From positions 29,216,445 through 29,280,444 of the forward strand of contig OU744446.1 of assembly GCA_916610825.1 (NCBI GenBank): DNA of 64,000 bases. Reading direction: 5' to 3'. The translations under genes and the position numbers were made by a program. The stretch is from Haliclystus octoradiatus (taxonomy: Eukaryota; Cnidaria; Staurozoa; Stauromedusae; Haliclystidae). Below, piece after piece: positions 46,731 to 59,100 of the stretch. Numbering within the stretch: the first letter of the stretch is position 1; the number at the start of each line of letters is the position of its first letter. A model generated the notes under the pieces. The model was not told the DNA's origin. It searched no databases and worked only from the letters and a program-made list of their open reading frames with translations.

Positions 46731-49534
46731 AGTAGAAAAGTGTTGAGCTTTAACTACAATACACTAAATCATACGGGGTTCGCATCTTGATCATAAAATA
46801 TGACTGAAAAACTAACATGCATTCTCATCATGTATAAAAGACAGCTTATAGTTGGAAATTAATATTAGATCCAATGGCATTACAAACCAAACAAACCACA
46901 GATTAGGAACCACTACTCTATATTATATTTATATATATAAAATGATACTACATCACAGTGAAAAGACGAAAGGATTCATAGTCTATAATAAAGAATTATA
47001 ATTTGAGAGATAAATGCAGTTATTTGATGTTTTCTGCAAACCATGGTAAAAAAACATCAAAATGTCAAGGAAGAGTTGCTATCAATAATGACATGGCTTC
47101 ACTTCAGATACGCACTACAAGAAATGATGGTGAAAGAATGAATGTTGTAGATATATATTATAAGAAAGAATTATTTAATAATAGCCTGTTTAATAATTGG
47201 CACAAATATCCCCACTTATACCGTGACAAAATTGTACAACGACACGCTAATGTCATTAAAAATTGCTATAGTCGTTTTGAAGTGTAATCAAAATATATAG
47301 GGGTTTAAAAGAAAGTACACAATATGATTACAAGCCCTTGTTTTTATTTCTCCATAATGATTTTCAAATGTGAGTCTGTGTCTGAAACATACCTGTTAAC
47401 AGAGACCATACCGATTTATAACCATCTCGTTTTATAAATGAACTGTTTTTTATGAATAATTCAACATTGTCCTAGACACGTTCACCGTTAGTTCAACAAA
47501 GTTTGTAAGAACAGTGATGCTCAAATTGCTGAAAATTGAAGGACAAATTAAAACAAATCGAAGCTCAAGTTGAGAAAAAAAATTCTAATAAATCAACAAA
47601 CAAAAGCTTAACAAGATGACAAACAATGCTGAAGTAAAGTACAGTAGATGAAACTGGAATACAGTATAATATGAAGGCATTGAATTTTGAGAAAACAAAA
47701 TTCTGAGTTAAAAACAGGTGAAGAACAATTTGAGGCTCAGATCGTGAAAAACTTAACAACACTTATAGACGGTCATTAGCAATATGCCCGTCCCTCTTAC
47801 GCCTAGAATGGCGCACCCATGTTTCATTTTGGAACATAACAAAAAGGACCCACTGATTAATATCAGGGAATCAGTCTCATTTGATTTCACTCTATATATA
47901 TATATTCTGAAGTAATAATATTGAATTTTCAGCCATCTATAGAGGAGGAATAAATGGAAGAGTATGGGAATTTAATATTTTATTATGAAGTATTGTTAAA
48001 TCATAGAAAAGACCCTAGGAATAACTTTGAAAAGTCAGACACATTTCCAACTAATTGTATTGAATGTTGGTTAGGGTTTGCGTATCAAAATTAAGAAAAA
48101 TTTCAAGTTCAAAAGTAGAAGTTTTAAGCTCATAAATATTACCAAATGGTACATATAGAATTTTAGTCAAACTGAAATGGAAGCAATTTTGGTTAGTTGC
48201 AATGAGAGAGCACGAGCAGGTAGGTTGAATCTTCCCAGTTTATCGAGTTTTACATTATACTATTTAATTTTATAATGGAAAATGCAATTACATATTTTGT
48301 TTGTTCCAAGTCAGTTGAACTTGTGTTAGTTCCAATGTCCAACTTTGAAGCGATTTCGGCTTGCATGAAAATGTACAACATTTTTACTTAAAATAAGCAA
48401 TTTTTGCTCAAAACAGGATTTTTTGCCTCGAAACAAGTTAGACTGACTTGAAATAAATGTTCTTGCAAAATTAACAACTGTAATTATTCTGTGTATCAGC
48501 TCCAATGTAAATAAACTAATTTTAAACTTAGGTTGGACAGTGATTCCCGCAATGAATAAATGATAATGATAATGAGAGCAGCTAGGAACTTTTTACTATA
48601 GTTTGATGATTGAGTTTGAATGGTGCAAATAAAATATTATACTGATCAAATATCTGCACAGGTCAGAACGATAAATAAACATTTCTCAGTAGCAAGCTTA
48701 CGTCAGGCTTACGTACTACATAATTACGATATGTCGATTGAATCATAATAATTACACAGGACAGATTGAGTTAAAAGTTTGTGCTGGTGTATGCAGTATA
48801 ACGCAATTGATTGGTAGAACAATTCCTACAGTACACGTCCTTTGTGGAATATGGGTACATTCCTAGATTATCCCAGGATACAAGCTAATTAGCGAAGGAG
48901 GCTAAATAGAATTACTTTAAGAAACTCGTTTCTATTTGCCTAAGAAAATAGATATTCAGATATTATCAATTTATAATTCTCTGTGGCTGCTATTTTGTGA
49001 TAAGACCTGCAATTGTGTTGATTTAATTGCACATACTGTATAATCAAGAGCAAACTAAAAATCCATCTATATTTTGTATCTCGTTTTTATCATGGTGTAC
49101 TATTGTAAGGCTTCAGATAATATTCATAGCTTTGTTGATTGTAGTTTCAATAAAAAATTATGCTATGCATTATATATAAATATTATATAATATATTGTAA
49201 CATTATTATTATTATCACATTTATTGTTTGAAGGACAAATCAAAATCAGCTGCGGTATGTCTCAGTGAGGAACATTATTGATTAAAATATTTATTAATTC
49301 CAGCAGTGCTGATTTCACAAAAATTTTAATGGGCGTAACCGTATATACTACTTTCTCTCGGACAGCATACTCATTCTGATAATTTCTATTGCCTGCCTAA
49401 TTAAGCAAATCTGCTTCAGTGTGGATGTGTGGCCTTGGATTTATGGTTTTAGATTTTCCCCTTTAGAGAATATGAACATCTTCGCGACCATCAAAGCTGG
49501 CTTTCAGTTCTTCGAAGCTCGATAGACCTAGATA

Positions 49535-49743
49535 TTTTTTGGATGTGGGGGTGCCATTTCAAAATTCGTGGAGAACGGTAAAATTTCCCAACAGGTGAGA
49601 ATCAAGACACCAAAATTTCATGTTGTTGCGATCAAACTGAAGGAAAAGTTCGAAAATATTCTAAACTGATACCGTAAAATTTGACAAGAATCTGACGGAA
49701 AAAGGCACCCCTTAAAAAGGCACATCCCCATATATAGCCAATG
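49535..49743. mobile_element. Dispersed non-coding repeat, copy 2
   Basis: GATATTTTTTGGATGTGGGG and GTGCCATTTC at the left, ACACCAAAATTTCATGTTGT in the middle, GAAGGAAAAGTTCGAAAAT and ACCCCTTAAAAAGGCAC then CCCCATATATAGCC at the right match the element at 8528-8768 in order. Confidence 0.65.
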
Positions 49744-51399
49744 TAAGTGCCCCGCCCCCGGCCTTTGAAGACAAAGCCCGGCCACAGCAAAGAAATGTAT
49801 AATTAACCATATGTTTAAAAAAAATAAGCAATCAAATGTTATCGATTTGATTGATTAAATAACCAGGAAAGAAGCGTCTGCTAAAATTTTAAACGCGAAT
49901 CACGGCGCGGAATAGTTTTTCTTAAACCATCTAGAAATTTCGTACAGCCTCACTGGCTCATGTTAGAAGCGTGCTTTCAAAATTTCACGGACCGTCATGC
50001 ACATAAATGTCAGGGGACTAATTCTTCTCCTTAGGTCTATGTAAAACCATTGCTTATTAATGTATTTTAGTTTTAATTCTGTTCATGTAATCACAATTAG
50101 AAATTGTAGTGGATTCTTAAAAATTCAACGATTAAATATTTGGAACAAATATTTTAACAAATGTATTTTATATCAATAGATATCAGAGTTATAATTCTGT
50201 TTCAAGCCACTTCAAACTTAGGAATTCAAACTATTAGAGCTCTGATCAATAAATTTTTCGAGCTGAGTTCTGCTGAAATATAGGGCCAATTTTCAAACTG
50301 AATGACCAAAAAGTGGACCATAAGTTTATGGTTAAATATATAAAGCACCTAAACTGTGATATCTTCATTGTTTCACAATAAATAATTCACTGCTATCACT
50401 TCTTTTTTAATATATAATAACCAGTAGAATTCTGCTGACCCTGGGTTTGTTCTTACTTTATGACTGTCATTCAAATTCAACTAATTCTCCAATATTTCTG
50501 ATAAGCTGCCGCGATAAACTGCATTAAAAACTGTATCACTGCATGTAAAATCACAATGAACAAGAAACCAGACTGCCTGAGTTGATTGTGAAATTTTAGC
50601 TAATTAGCCATGTATAGATACGTTTCTTATTTAATGAGACAAGGTCAATCTACAATCAACCCTGTCAATAAATATGTTGAAATAGATATGTGCAGTGTCG
50701 CTGATGAGATAGTAAATATCATTTGTTACAATCATTGCCCTGAGAAAAAGACCTTGGACAGGGCGATACTGTATTAATTACTATTATTAATGCAAGGAAA
50801 TCATAATGTAAGACATTTAGCATCTGGGATAACTATACACTCTGTGATCGTTTGCTCCCGGATGATTTAGTCTAGTAGTCTTCAATCGAATATTCTTCAA
50901 CAAAGGCGATCTTGATATCAGTCCTTCCCATTATTGTTTTTTTTTTTTTAAAGTAAAGTTGCTATGATGTCTTCCTCTTTATTGTTATGAGGGTAAAATG
51001 ATTGAGAGCGATAAAATAACATCCACTCTCGTAGAGATTTCAAAACGGAGTCAAATGTAATTAATAAAATAAAAAGGGCAATACACAGGGGAAAGGGGAA
51101 GTCGATATTAGTCTAATTATGGTAATACGCATTAGCATAACATTATGCATAATTATGGTACGATGCAGATAAAAGCATGATAAAAGGCTGGGTATTATCC
51201 ACTTGTTGGTTCCTTTTGCAATAGTAAGTGTATCAAAAGTCGATTTAATGCAATACGGTATGCTTCGGTGACTTGTTGACTGATATTTTAATAAATGTTA
51301 TCACATTTCCATGCTTCAATATCTAATGCCATTGTCGGATGCTCTTTTCCCAATTTTTAGCGTCATGAGTACGTATAAGTAGATGTAGTCTAGACGATG

Positions 51400-51545
51400 A
51401 AGCCTTAATAAAGATACTTGCATTGCTCTTCTATTTCTAAAGAAGTATATAGCTCCTTTCGCTTAGAGCAATGATGACAAATATTCACTGATCTTCTGTC
51501 CACAGCAAGCCTCTGGAATGCACACAATACGATGCTTGGATATAC
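51400..51545 (-). mobile_element. SINE fragment (3' part)
   Basis: On the minus strand GATCAGTGAATATTTGTCAT, CATTGCTCTAAGCGAAAGGA and TTTAGAAATAGAAGAG align with the 3' body of the SINE at 32960-33346. The tRNA-like head is missing or too decayed to see. Confidence 0.45.
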
Positions 51546-51815
51546 ATTATGGAATACAATAACAAAAGCCTACGGATTGAAATGATTGACTTGATCATAC
51601 TACGCATGTACATTTCTATATCGGGGATTTACATGTTTAAAACGTCAACTGTTTACAAACGTGCTGGGTGAATCACTAGCATAATCACGTCACGTGTATT
51701 CCAATATCTGGGCCAATGGAGTGCCAAACCTTAGCATGCTGCAAATGATATCGTACATTCTGCTGTGAAATCTGCCTGGCATAATTTAAAACTGCAGCAG
51801 AAAGCATAAAACGAT

Positions 51816-51854
51816 ATGATGATGATAATGATGATGATGATGATGATGATGATG
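51816..51854. repeat. (ATG)n trinucleotide repeat
   Basis: About 13 ATG/GAT units with one interruption. The poly-Ser frame on the minus strand is an artefact of this run. Confidence 0.95.
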
Positions 51855-53449
51855 GGCAAGGACGAAACATGTGTCTACCACGGGATTTACCATGTAGAGG
51901 TTTAGGTAGAACAGTGGATAAGGTGGTTGGATGCGATGGCATGATATAAGTCAAGGTAGAGCGATGAGATTGTCAATATGCTTGCCCTGCGTATGAAATA
52001 AGATCAGTAAGGCATTGTAGGCTTAGTAATAAAAAATAGAACTATTGTTAATTCATATTGAATATTCAAAAGTTGCTCATGTAACTCATTGACGAATTAT
52101 TCTCGGGTATCTGCTGGCTCATTCAATTCATTAATAGGATTGAAATGATGCTGGCTCTGCTGCAAGAAAAAGGCGACACGATGATAGACATCAATTTAAT
52201 GGCATGTCGCGTATATGGTCCTGTATAGTAGGGTTTTAGCGATTTAAAAACTACTATAAAATATGACGTCATATGCTAGCATGATCCTGCAATTTGATTG
52301 GTCGGTTACATTGTAGTTGGGAAATAGTGCGGTGGAATCCCGAGCCACAGTAGTGAGTGATTTTTGCCTTTGAGTCTTCCTTTACACCTTTAGTGAAGAC
52401 TTGAATATTTGGATAATGACAACTGTTATAAACATTTACTTGACTTTCTTACTCGTTAAGATAATGTTTTTTGAAAATTCCTGATCGAATTGGAAATTCT
52501 TATCAGTAATGTCAAGATCGATTGCGTTTTCGAACCTAGTTTTGCTTTGTGTTGATGTGGGGGTTTGCACTTATTTAGCCAATCGGTGACGCGCAACCAT
52601 AGACTATGCGCACATCATGTCACGCTATATAAAACAGTTTGATTCAGTATGAATCTAACCAGTGGAGTAGTCTGAGGATTTATTGAAATAATTAGAAAAA
52701 TGTAGGCGGAGATTTATATACTTTTACATCGATTGAATCGAAACATTTAAATCTTAAATTTTACTTTTTAAGTTATATATTATCTCACATTATTTTGTTG
52801 AAGGTTGTATTTAACATTTGCTACACTATCAAAATATTGTATTGTGCTTAAAATTAGTCCTTCGATGGCATTGTTTAATGTTTGTTTAAGTAAGCCAAGT
52901 CGACAACTCCTAGCTAACATTCGATTACCGTAGAGAGCAAGGTCAAGGACGCACGGAAACAACTTAGGGCAGAAGGGGGATGCGAGTAAGACTTAAGGGG
53001 CATTTTCCTATTTGATTTATTGCCACCCCACCACAAGGCCAGGAGGGGGCAGTGCACGCCGTGCCCCCTGATCCGACGTCCCTGCAGAACATGTTTAGAA
53101 GGGGACTGTTAACTGCATCAATCATACGATGATCATACTGAAGGTATAAGTACAGAAAATAGAGAAATGTAGAGAAACTGGCAAAAGTGTTTTGAACAAA
53201 ATTCCCCATAAAATCAATAGTAATTATAATTACGTCATCTAAAGCATCACTGTCTGATATTTTACTGCAAGGATTCAATTGACGTAGTTAATTACAAAGA
53301 ATTCCAAAAACACAAATCTTACTGTATAATATGTATATAGTATATGAATTAAACTGGCATATTCTTCTCAACTACAGTACACTTACCGGTTAATTTAACT
53401 ATCACATAGGATTACCCTATGAGCTAGGCTCGGGGGAATAATCGGAGCT

Positions 53450-53568
53450 GGAGGGGGGGGAAAAGGGGGAAAGAAGAAAGGAGGGAGGGAGGGGACTTGG
53501 AGCCTAAGGAAAAGGGAGAGAAAGGGAAGAGAAAGGAAGGAAGAGGTGAAAAAAGGAAAAAAAATAGA
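53450..53568. repeat. Polypurine tract
   Basis: About 120 bases almost wholly of G and A on the plus strand, starting with a G8 run and ending with an A8 run, broken by a few pyrimidines. Such tracts can form triplex DNA. Confidence 0.9.
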
Positions 53569-54604
53569 TCAATATGTTCATAGCGGTCGCTAGTTGATAC
53601 AATATCGATATATCTTGCAAAATCAGCGGAGGGTTTGAACCATGGTCTCTGGCTAACGATAAATGACGCGTAGCCTAGGCAACAAGAGAATAAATAACAT
53701 GGCTAAACCAACATGGCGGAACGATAATCATTATGGTCTCCTTCCAGATGTTATTAGTTTATTTTATTTCTTGATTATCAATTAGTCTTGTTCGTTTTAT
53801 GAAATGTAATCAATAAAAAGTAATCTCCTGCTTGGATCATCATCGTTTATCATTACACGATGACGACATTGACTTACTGTACTTATAGCTTAGAATTCAC
53901 TTTTAGAATATCTTCTTTATAGGTCCAAGGCTATAAACCGTTAATAAATAAGAGAACCCAGTCTGCAACTATTGATATATACTGAGGCACTCCGTTCAGA
54001 GGAACAAATTTAGCTAACTGGATTATAAATATGGTAATTAGGACTTAGGATTGTTGACATGTCACCAAATTCTACTGCACTTCATTTTCGGCCATGTGTA
54101 AGATTTATGTTTGTACTTTTCAGAAAGAAATAATATTTCAAAGGATTGCTTGGTTTCACTTGACTATAGAAAATCATTGTTTGTCTACAATCAACAGACA
54201 CAATACTAGATTATGTAGACCCTGTCTAGAAATATCCATTGACGACATGAATTCTGTTTCAAAGCAAATTTATTTCAAACATAATGTGTACAGAATAAAC
54301 ATAAATAACAAATATTAAAATCAATATTATTCCTGACAATTTAATTTCAGTATTCAACATATATTGTAAATAGTATTCAACAGTAAACAGCATTCTAGTT
54401 ATTAGACAGCGTTTTCTATATCTCTGATGTCATTCAGAAGTTAAATGCATGAAATGATACGAGCAGGAAAATTTGAAAATGAAATCAAGGAAAGAAAAAA
54501 CGTTGTCCAATAATAAATTTGTTTTCTGCCAGTTTCTATGCTAAGTTCATTCAAATCCATATGATCTGATTTAGTAATAGATCAAATAATCTACCAGATA
54601 ATGG

Positions 54605-54900
54605 TTGTAATGTTGGTAACATCCTAAATGCTTTATATCAAATTACACTAGTCTCGTTTCCTTTTAATTGACATCAGATTACTACATTAGGACTGGTCAA
54701 GATGTTAGATGCCATTTGGTGCATGTAGAAGCTAAGACGTAGTCGTGTAAGTTGATATCAATCGACAGGACTACCTCTTAGCTACTACATTTACCAAATG
54801 AAATCTAAGCTCTCGTTCAGTCCTAATAATCTATGTTAATTAAAAGAAAACAAGACTAATGTAAATTGAAATAAAACAATATTGTTACCAGCATTACATG
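54605..54900. mobile_element. Long inverted repeat (foldback element), ~296 bp
   Basis: Arms of about 140 bp pair nearly end to end: TTGTAATGTTGGTAACATCC at the left with the complement of GTTACCAGCATTACATG at the right, then CTAGTCTCGTTTCCTTTTAA with TTAAAAGAAAACAAGACTA, and CATTTGGTGCATGTAGAAGC with GCTACTACATTTACCAAATG. No coding capacity. Either a snapback MITE or a source of a long hairpin RNA. Confidence 0.85.
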
Positions 54901-55605
54901 GCCAATTTACACGTCATTATTTACTAGACTAAATTATGTCAGTAGTTAGGCTCAAACGTCATAATAGATATGAGTACATAAGGTAATAATAAACCTCTTA
55001 TTGCTTGGTCTTACTGCTATTGCTAAGTGTAACGTTGTAAAATCATGATGGTGGGGCACCAGCAGAACTAAAATGGAAGAAAAAGTAAAAATAGAAAAAG
55101 CAGTTAGTAAATTATACAGAACAAAAATCCCTATGGTTAAAATTGTAAACTAAATGTATCAATAAATATATATAGTTTTTTGAGGAGATTGTCAAGGTAT
55201 TTCCTATTCTAACTAGGTAAAGGCAACCTGTTAATAGAGGGAAATAATAACTAAATTGTAATCTGTGAAAAATGGATTTGATTTTACTTACAAATAGTAT
55301 CTGATCTATGATGAAAGGATTCACATATGTAATACATTAGTCAGAAAATCAGGTTTGTTACTTTGAGTTGCAATCGAAGGCGGAATAAATTGCCTGCTGA
55401 TCACATTAGTATGAACTACCAAACATGATTTTCTGACTCTTAAATTATATTATGCAAATCCCTGCTTATAGTATTGAGCCATATCTTCAATCAGTAAGAA
55501 GCTTTACACCTCTTACATTTAGATAACACTATAATTATATATAGAAAATACTCGATTGTTGAACAGTGACAATAAATAACAGAGCTGTAAACAAATAAAC
55601 AAATA

Positions 55606-55742
55606 GAGTCAATGACTACACATTATTTTCTGATATTCAGAGTTTCATGCTTTATGCGGTCTTCAAGACAGAGCCTCTGTCTGAAGATAGCATAAAGCGT
55701 GAAAATCCTGAGTAACAGAAAAAAATATGTAGTCATTGACTC
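55606..55742. repeat. 137-bp hairpin-forming inverted repeat
   Basis: GAGTCAATGACTACA at the left and TGTAGTCATTGACTC at the right are exact complements; the arms stay paired with few mismatches to the centre (GACAGAG C CTCTGTC). The loop is about one base. Confidence 0.9.
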
Positions 55743-56131
55743 AATATGACTTCTGAAACCCCAAAAATTATTTTCTGGTCTTAATCCTTAATAAACTATT
55801 TTGAAGAAGTTCAAATTCAGATAAATGCAATTTTCAATTTGGCAATTTTGACTTGCGCTCAAGCGGGCTAAACTGTATAGTTTATTTGATGGATAATGTT
55901 GTCACAGTAATAAAACAATGGTAATATGAATTGATTGATTCTGAATTAATTAAAAACTAAGTCATATCATTTGCTTTAAGACTGCAGCTAACAATAAATC
56001 AAGACATGACAGAAAGCCACATTAATGAAGCTATATACTTGGAAAAATAAATTAATTTGAATCGATAGTTGCTATACAGAGGTGACCATTTCTGCAGGTT
56101 TTGATTACTATTTGATAAACATAAATAAAAC

Positions 56132-59100
56132 TTACGAGCTTTCTAGACGCTTTTGCTTCTTACGAAGATTGTTGCGTCGATAACGTTCACGCCTTCTCTC
56201 CTGCTTTGCTTTCCGAAGATCATCACGATCCACAACATTGTCTGCCAAGGGACACCAAAATACCTGACTCCAGCCTTCATTGTGTGGTTCTTTGAATTGT
56301 TCATGATGTAGTGGAGGTTCATCGCATCCAATCTTCTTGTACAAACCACGGAGTGGGAAACGGCATATGTGGCACTTTTGGCTCCTAGTATCATCTGATG
56401 GTATTACAAAACTGCTGGCAGATTCATGGGCTGTGTTACGTCGACGTCGAAGAGCTTCCTCTTGTGGCGTGGGGACAGTGTTGCAAGGTTGCATTGGACA
56501 TCGCCCATGCCTGGAACCATCAGGTGTGTGTTCATTCCTTCCCACAAGAAGCGGCTTTTTACAGTATGTGCAGTTGTATGAAGCATTGTGCCTTGAGGTT
56601 TCTTCTGCTTGGTGCATTTGTCTTTCATTAGATGCTCGTTCAGCTCTCTCTGACACTATCTCCTCAATTGACACTTCCGATGGTCCAGGTCTTGCCTCCT
56701 GTGGAGCTTGAGGTAAATGGTGACTTTCCCCTGTATCGCCAAGCATCTGCCGCACAACTGGGTCATATGCCACTGCTTCAAGGTTTGCTTCCATTTCCAT
56801 CATTCTAAGCATGCTGTCCACACTAATAGAGCCTTCTGCAGTTGCACTAGTAATTAACCTCCGCTGCTTTAATACCCATGCCTTAGCCTGCATTAGTGAT
56901 ACTGGTCTGTATGGCAATGGTGACCTTTCTTCTCTATGTGCGTTATTAACCTCCTCCAGCATTGCTTCCCTATATTTTGCCAATAAGAACTCAACAGATT
57001 TATTCTCGCCATATTGTGCCAATAAAACAAGCCATAGCTTCTCCATTGGCCCACCAGGATCACTACTAATAGACCACACAGATGACGATGTACCACTCAT
57101 TGCTCTCAGTCTTGAGAATGGGCGGGCAATATTATCTGTCCTTTCCCAAGGTGGCAATACATCATCTCTTTCAGGCTCAAGTGGAAAGTCGTCAATGTCA
57201 TCAAGGTCATCATTGCCGTCATCATCAAACCCTTCATCAGGAAGTGACAGATCTTCAACATCTAAATCCTGGACATGGCCAACACCCTCATTTTCTTCTC
57301 CAAGATCATCAGATAGATCGTTGTGTTGATCAATGCCAGCTAGCAGCTCTTGCACATCACTTCCAGGATTATCAATGGACTGCAGATACTCCATACCAAT
57401 CTTTGGCAAAGGACCTTCTCCTGATGCAATCTTGAAGTCTTTCCAGCTACCAAGACCGCAAGCAACTAAGTGCTCTACCTCACGGGGAGACAAACCCTCA
57501 GCTGGAACTTCAAGCCCGATTCTTGCCATGGCTCTCCTGTTGTAGCGATGAATTTGCCATGATAGACGAGCATTGTATAGCTCTGCTCCTACTCGCCTGA
57601 TGTCATACCAGTCACGGTCAAATACGCTGTGTACAGCCTCCACTCGAGATGTACCACGCAAGCTTTGGTAAGTTGGTAGGACAATCGAAGAGTGGTCGTA
57701 GTGGACGAATCCAGTTTTTACAAACATGGAAGGGTCTTCAGGATTATCACTTAGGCATCCATTTTGTATATGCACCAGTTGGTTCTTCCACGTTGCAAAA
57801 AATTTCTTGGTTAGAAGTGGCCATCCAATAGATCCAATGGGTGGACAAACAGTAGAATCCAGCCCCTTTTCTTGCTGATCTTGTTGCCAACAAGCTAGTG
57901 ACAATTGATCCATGTTCCAGAATCTTGTCACTACTTGTGTCATTGATTTTTTTAAGAGGTCAGCAGGCGGAACTATGCGTCGGACAAACTTTCCAATCTC
58001 CTGTCTGGTTGGTTTCCCTTCTTTCTTCAATGAAGCCCTTGCTAGTTTTAGAGCTTTCATATCCTCAGGAGAGCGGACAAGCATTGCCTTGCTCAACGAG
58101 GACATGAATTTTGCATGACGAGGATGCTCAGCATTAGTAGATTTGGACAGCCTCATCATAACATGGACGACATCCAAACGAAGTTCCCCAAAAAGATCAT
58201 TAATGAAACCCATTTCATTTCTCGTCTCACCACAGCATCCACAATCCACAAAGCATATTGATGGTGTCTCTTGACCAACAGCAGAATGACGACTTGCCAC
58301 TTCCTCCATAGCTTGTTTGGCGTATCTCATTGCAGTAGATGGTACAACGTATGCACCAAGGAGGATATTCCTGTCGCCAACAACTGATAACACTTGGCCT
58401 AGCTGGGCTCCAATTACTCTCTTTGCAATCTTTTTTTGGTGGTCCATTGCTATAGTGGCACTTGACAGCATAGCTCTCAGCTCTCGTCTTAGATGGACTC
58501 TGTTGATTTCGAAGTCAAGCAGAAACATTGACTTTATCAGTTTATCAGATGGGAGAAACTGACGTGGTAATTCTGGAAAGGCTGGAATCGTAGCTGGTTT
58601 GTCTGGCCAAAAGAAGTCTTTCATGCCTTCTGTCCATCTTCTATTGTACATTTCTTTCCTCCTCATGTACTCTTTTTCGAATTGTCCTTTGATATGGTAA
58701 AACAGCTTGTTGATTGTTATTCCAGTACGCAATATTTGGATCAGGCTGGTGTCGATCCCTTTACCTTTACCACAAAGAGCAGGAAGTGACATCTGTTGAT
58801 GGTAAGGCAATGTGCTGACATAATCTGGGTTGGTTGCTTCCCATATTTTTTTACAGCTACCACAACACATCTTGCCAGTAACCAATCTATATGGCCAAGG
58901 TAAGGAGAAGATACTCTTTGGTGTAGTTAGCTGCTTCATTGTTATGCTCAATGTGGATCCGCACCGTGGGCATTTTCCACCAAGTGGCACCCATGCCAGA
59001 ATTGAGGTATCCATCAGCAATGGGCCCAGATCAGTGAGATGTGACATTGAAAAAGCATCTTCAGGTATACATGCTTTCAACCACTGGCTACAGTTCTCCA

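Larger units (their letters stand above)
46731..56131. other. Gene desert
   Basis: About 9.4 kb without a supported gene. A stretch at 47500-47760 reads, with stops, like a decayed Lys/Glu/Gln-rich coiled-coil coding sequence. Repeats: a dispersed element (49535-49743), a SINE fragment (51400-51545), an ATG run (51816-51854), a polypurine tract (53450-53568) and two long inverted repeats (54605-54900, 55606-55742). Confidence 0.45.

Noticed and set aside
47003-47287. 94-codon frame after cystine-knot gene C, with a slight FLYWCH-like KCQGRV motif
   Set aside because: It opens with TTG, has no complete zinc-binding set, and contains the 3' flank of the gene C transcript. Too weak.
51685-51954. 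Ser-rich minus-strand frame
   Set aside because: The poly-Ser run is the complement of the (ATG)n repeat; no start context or domain.
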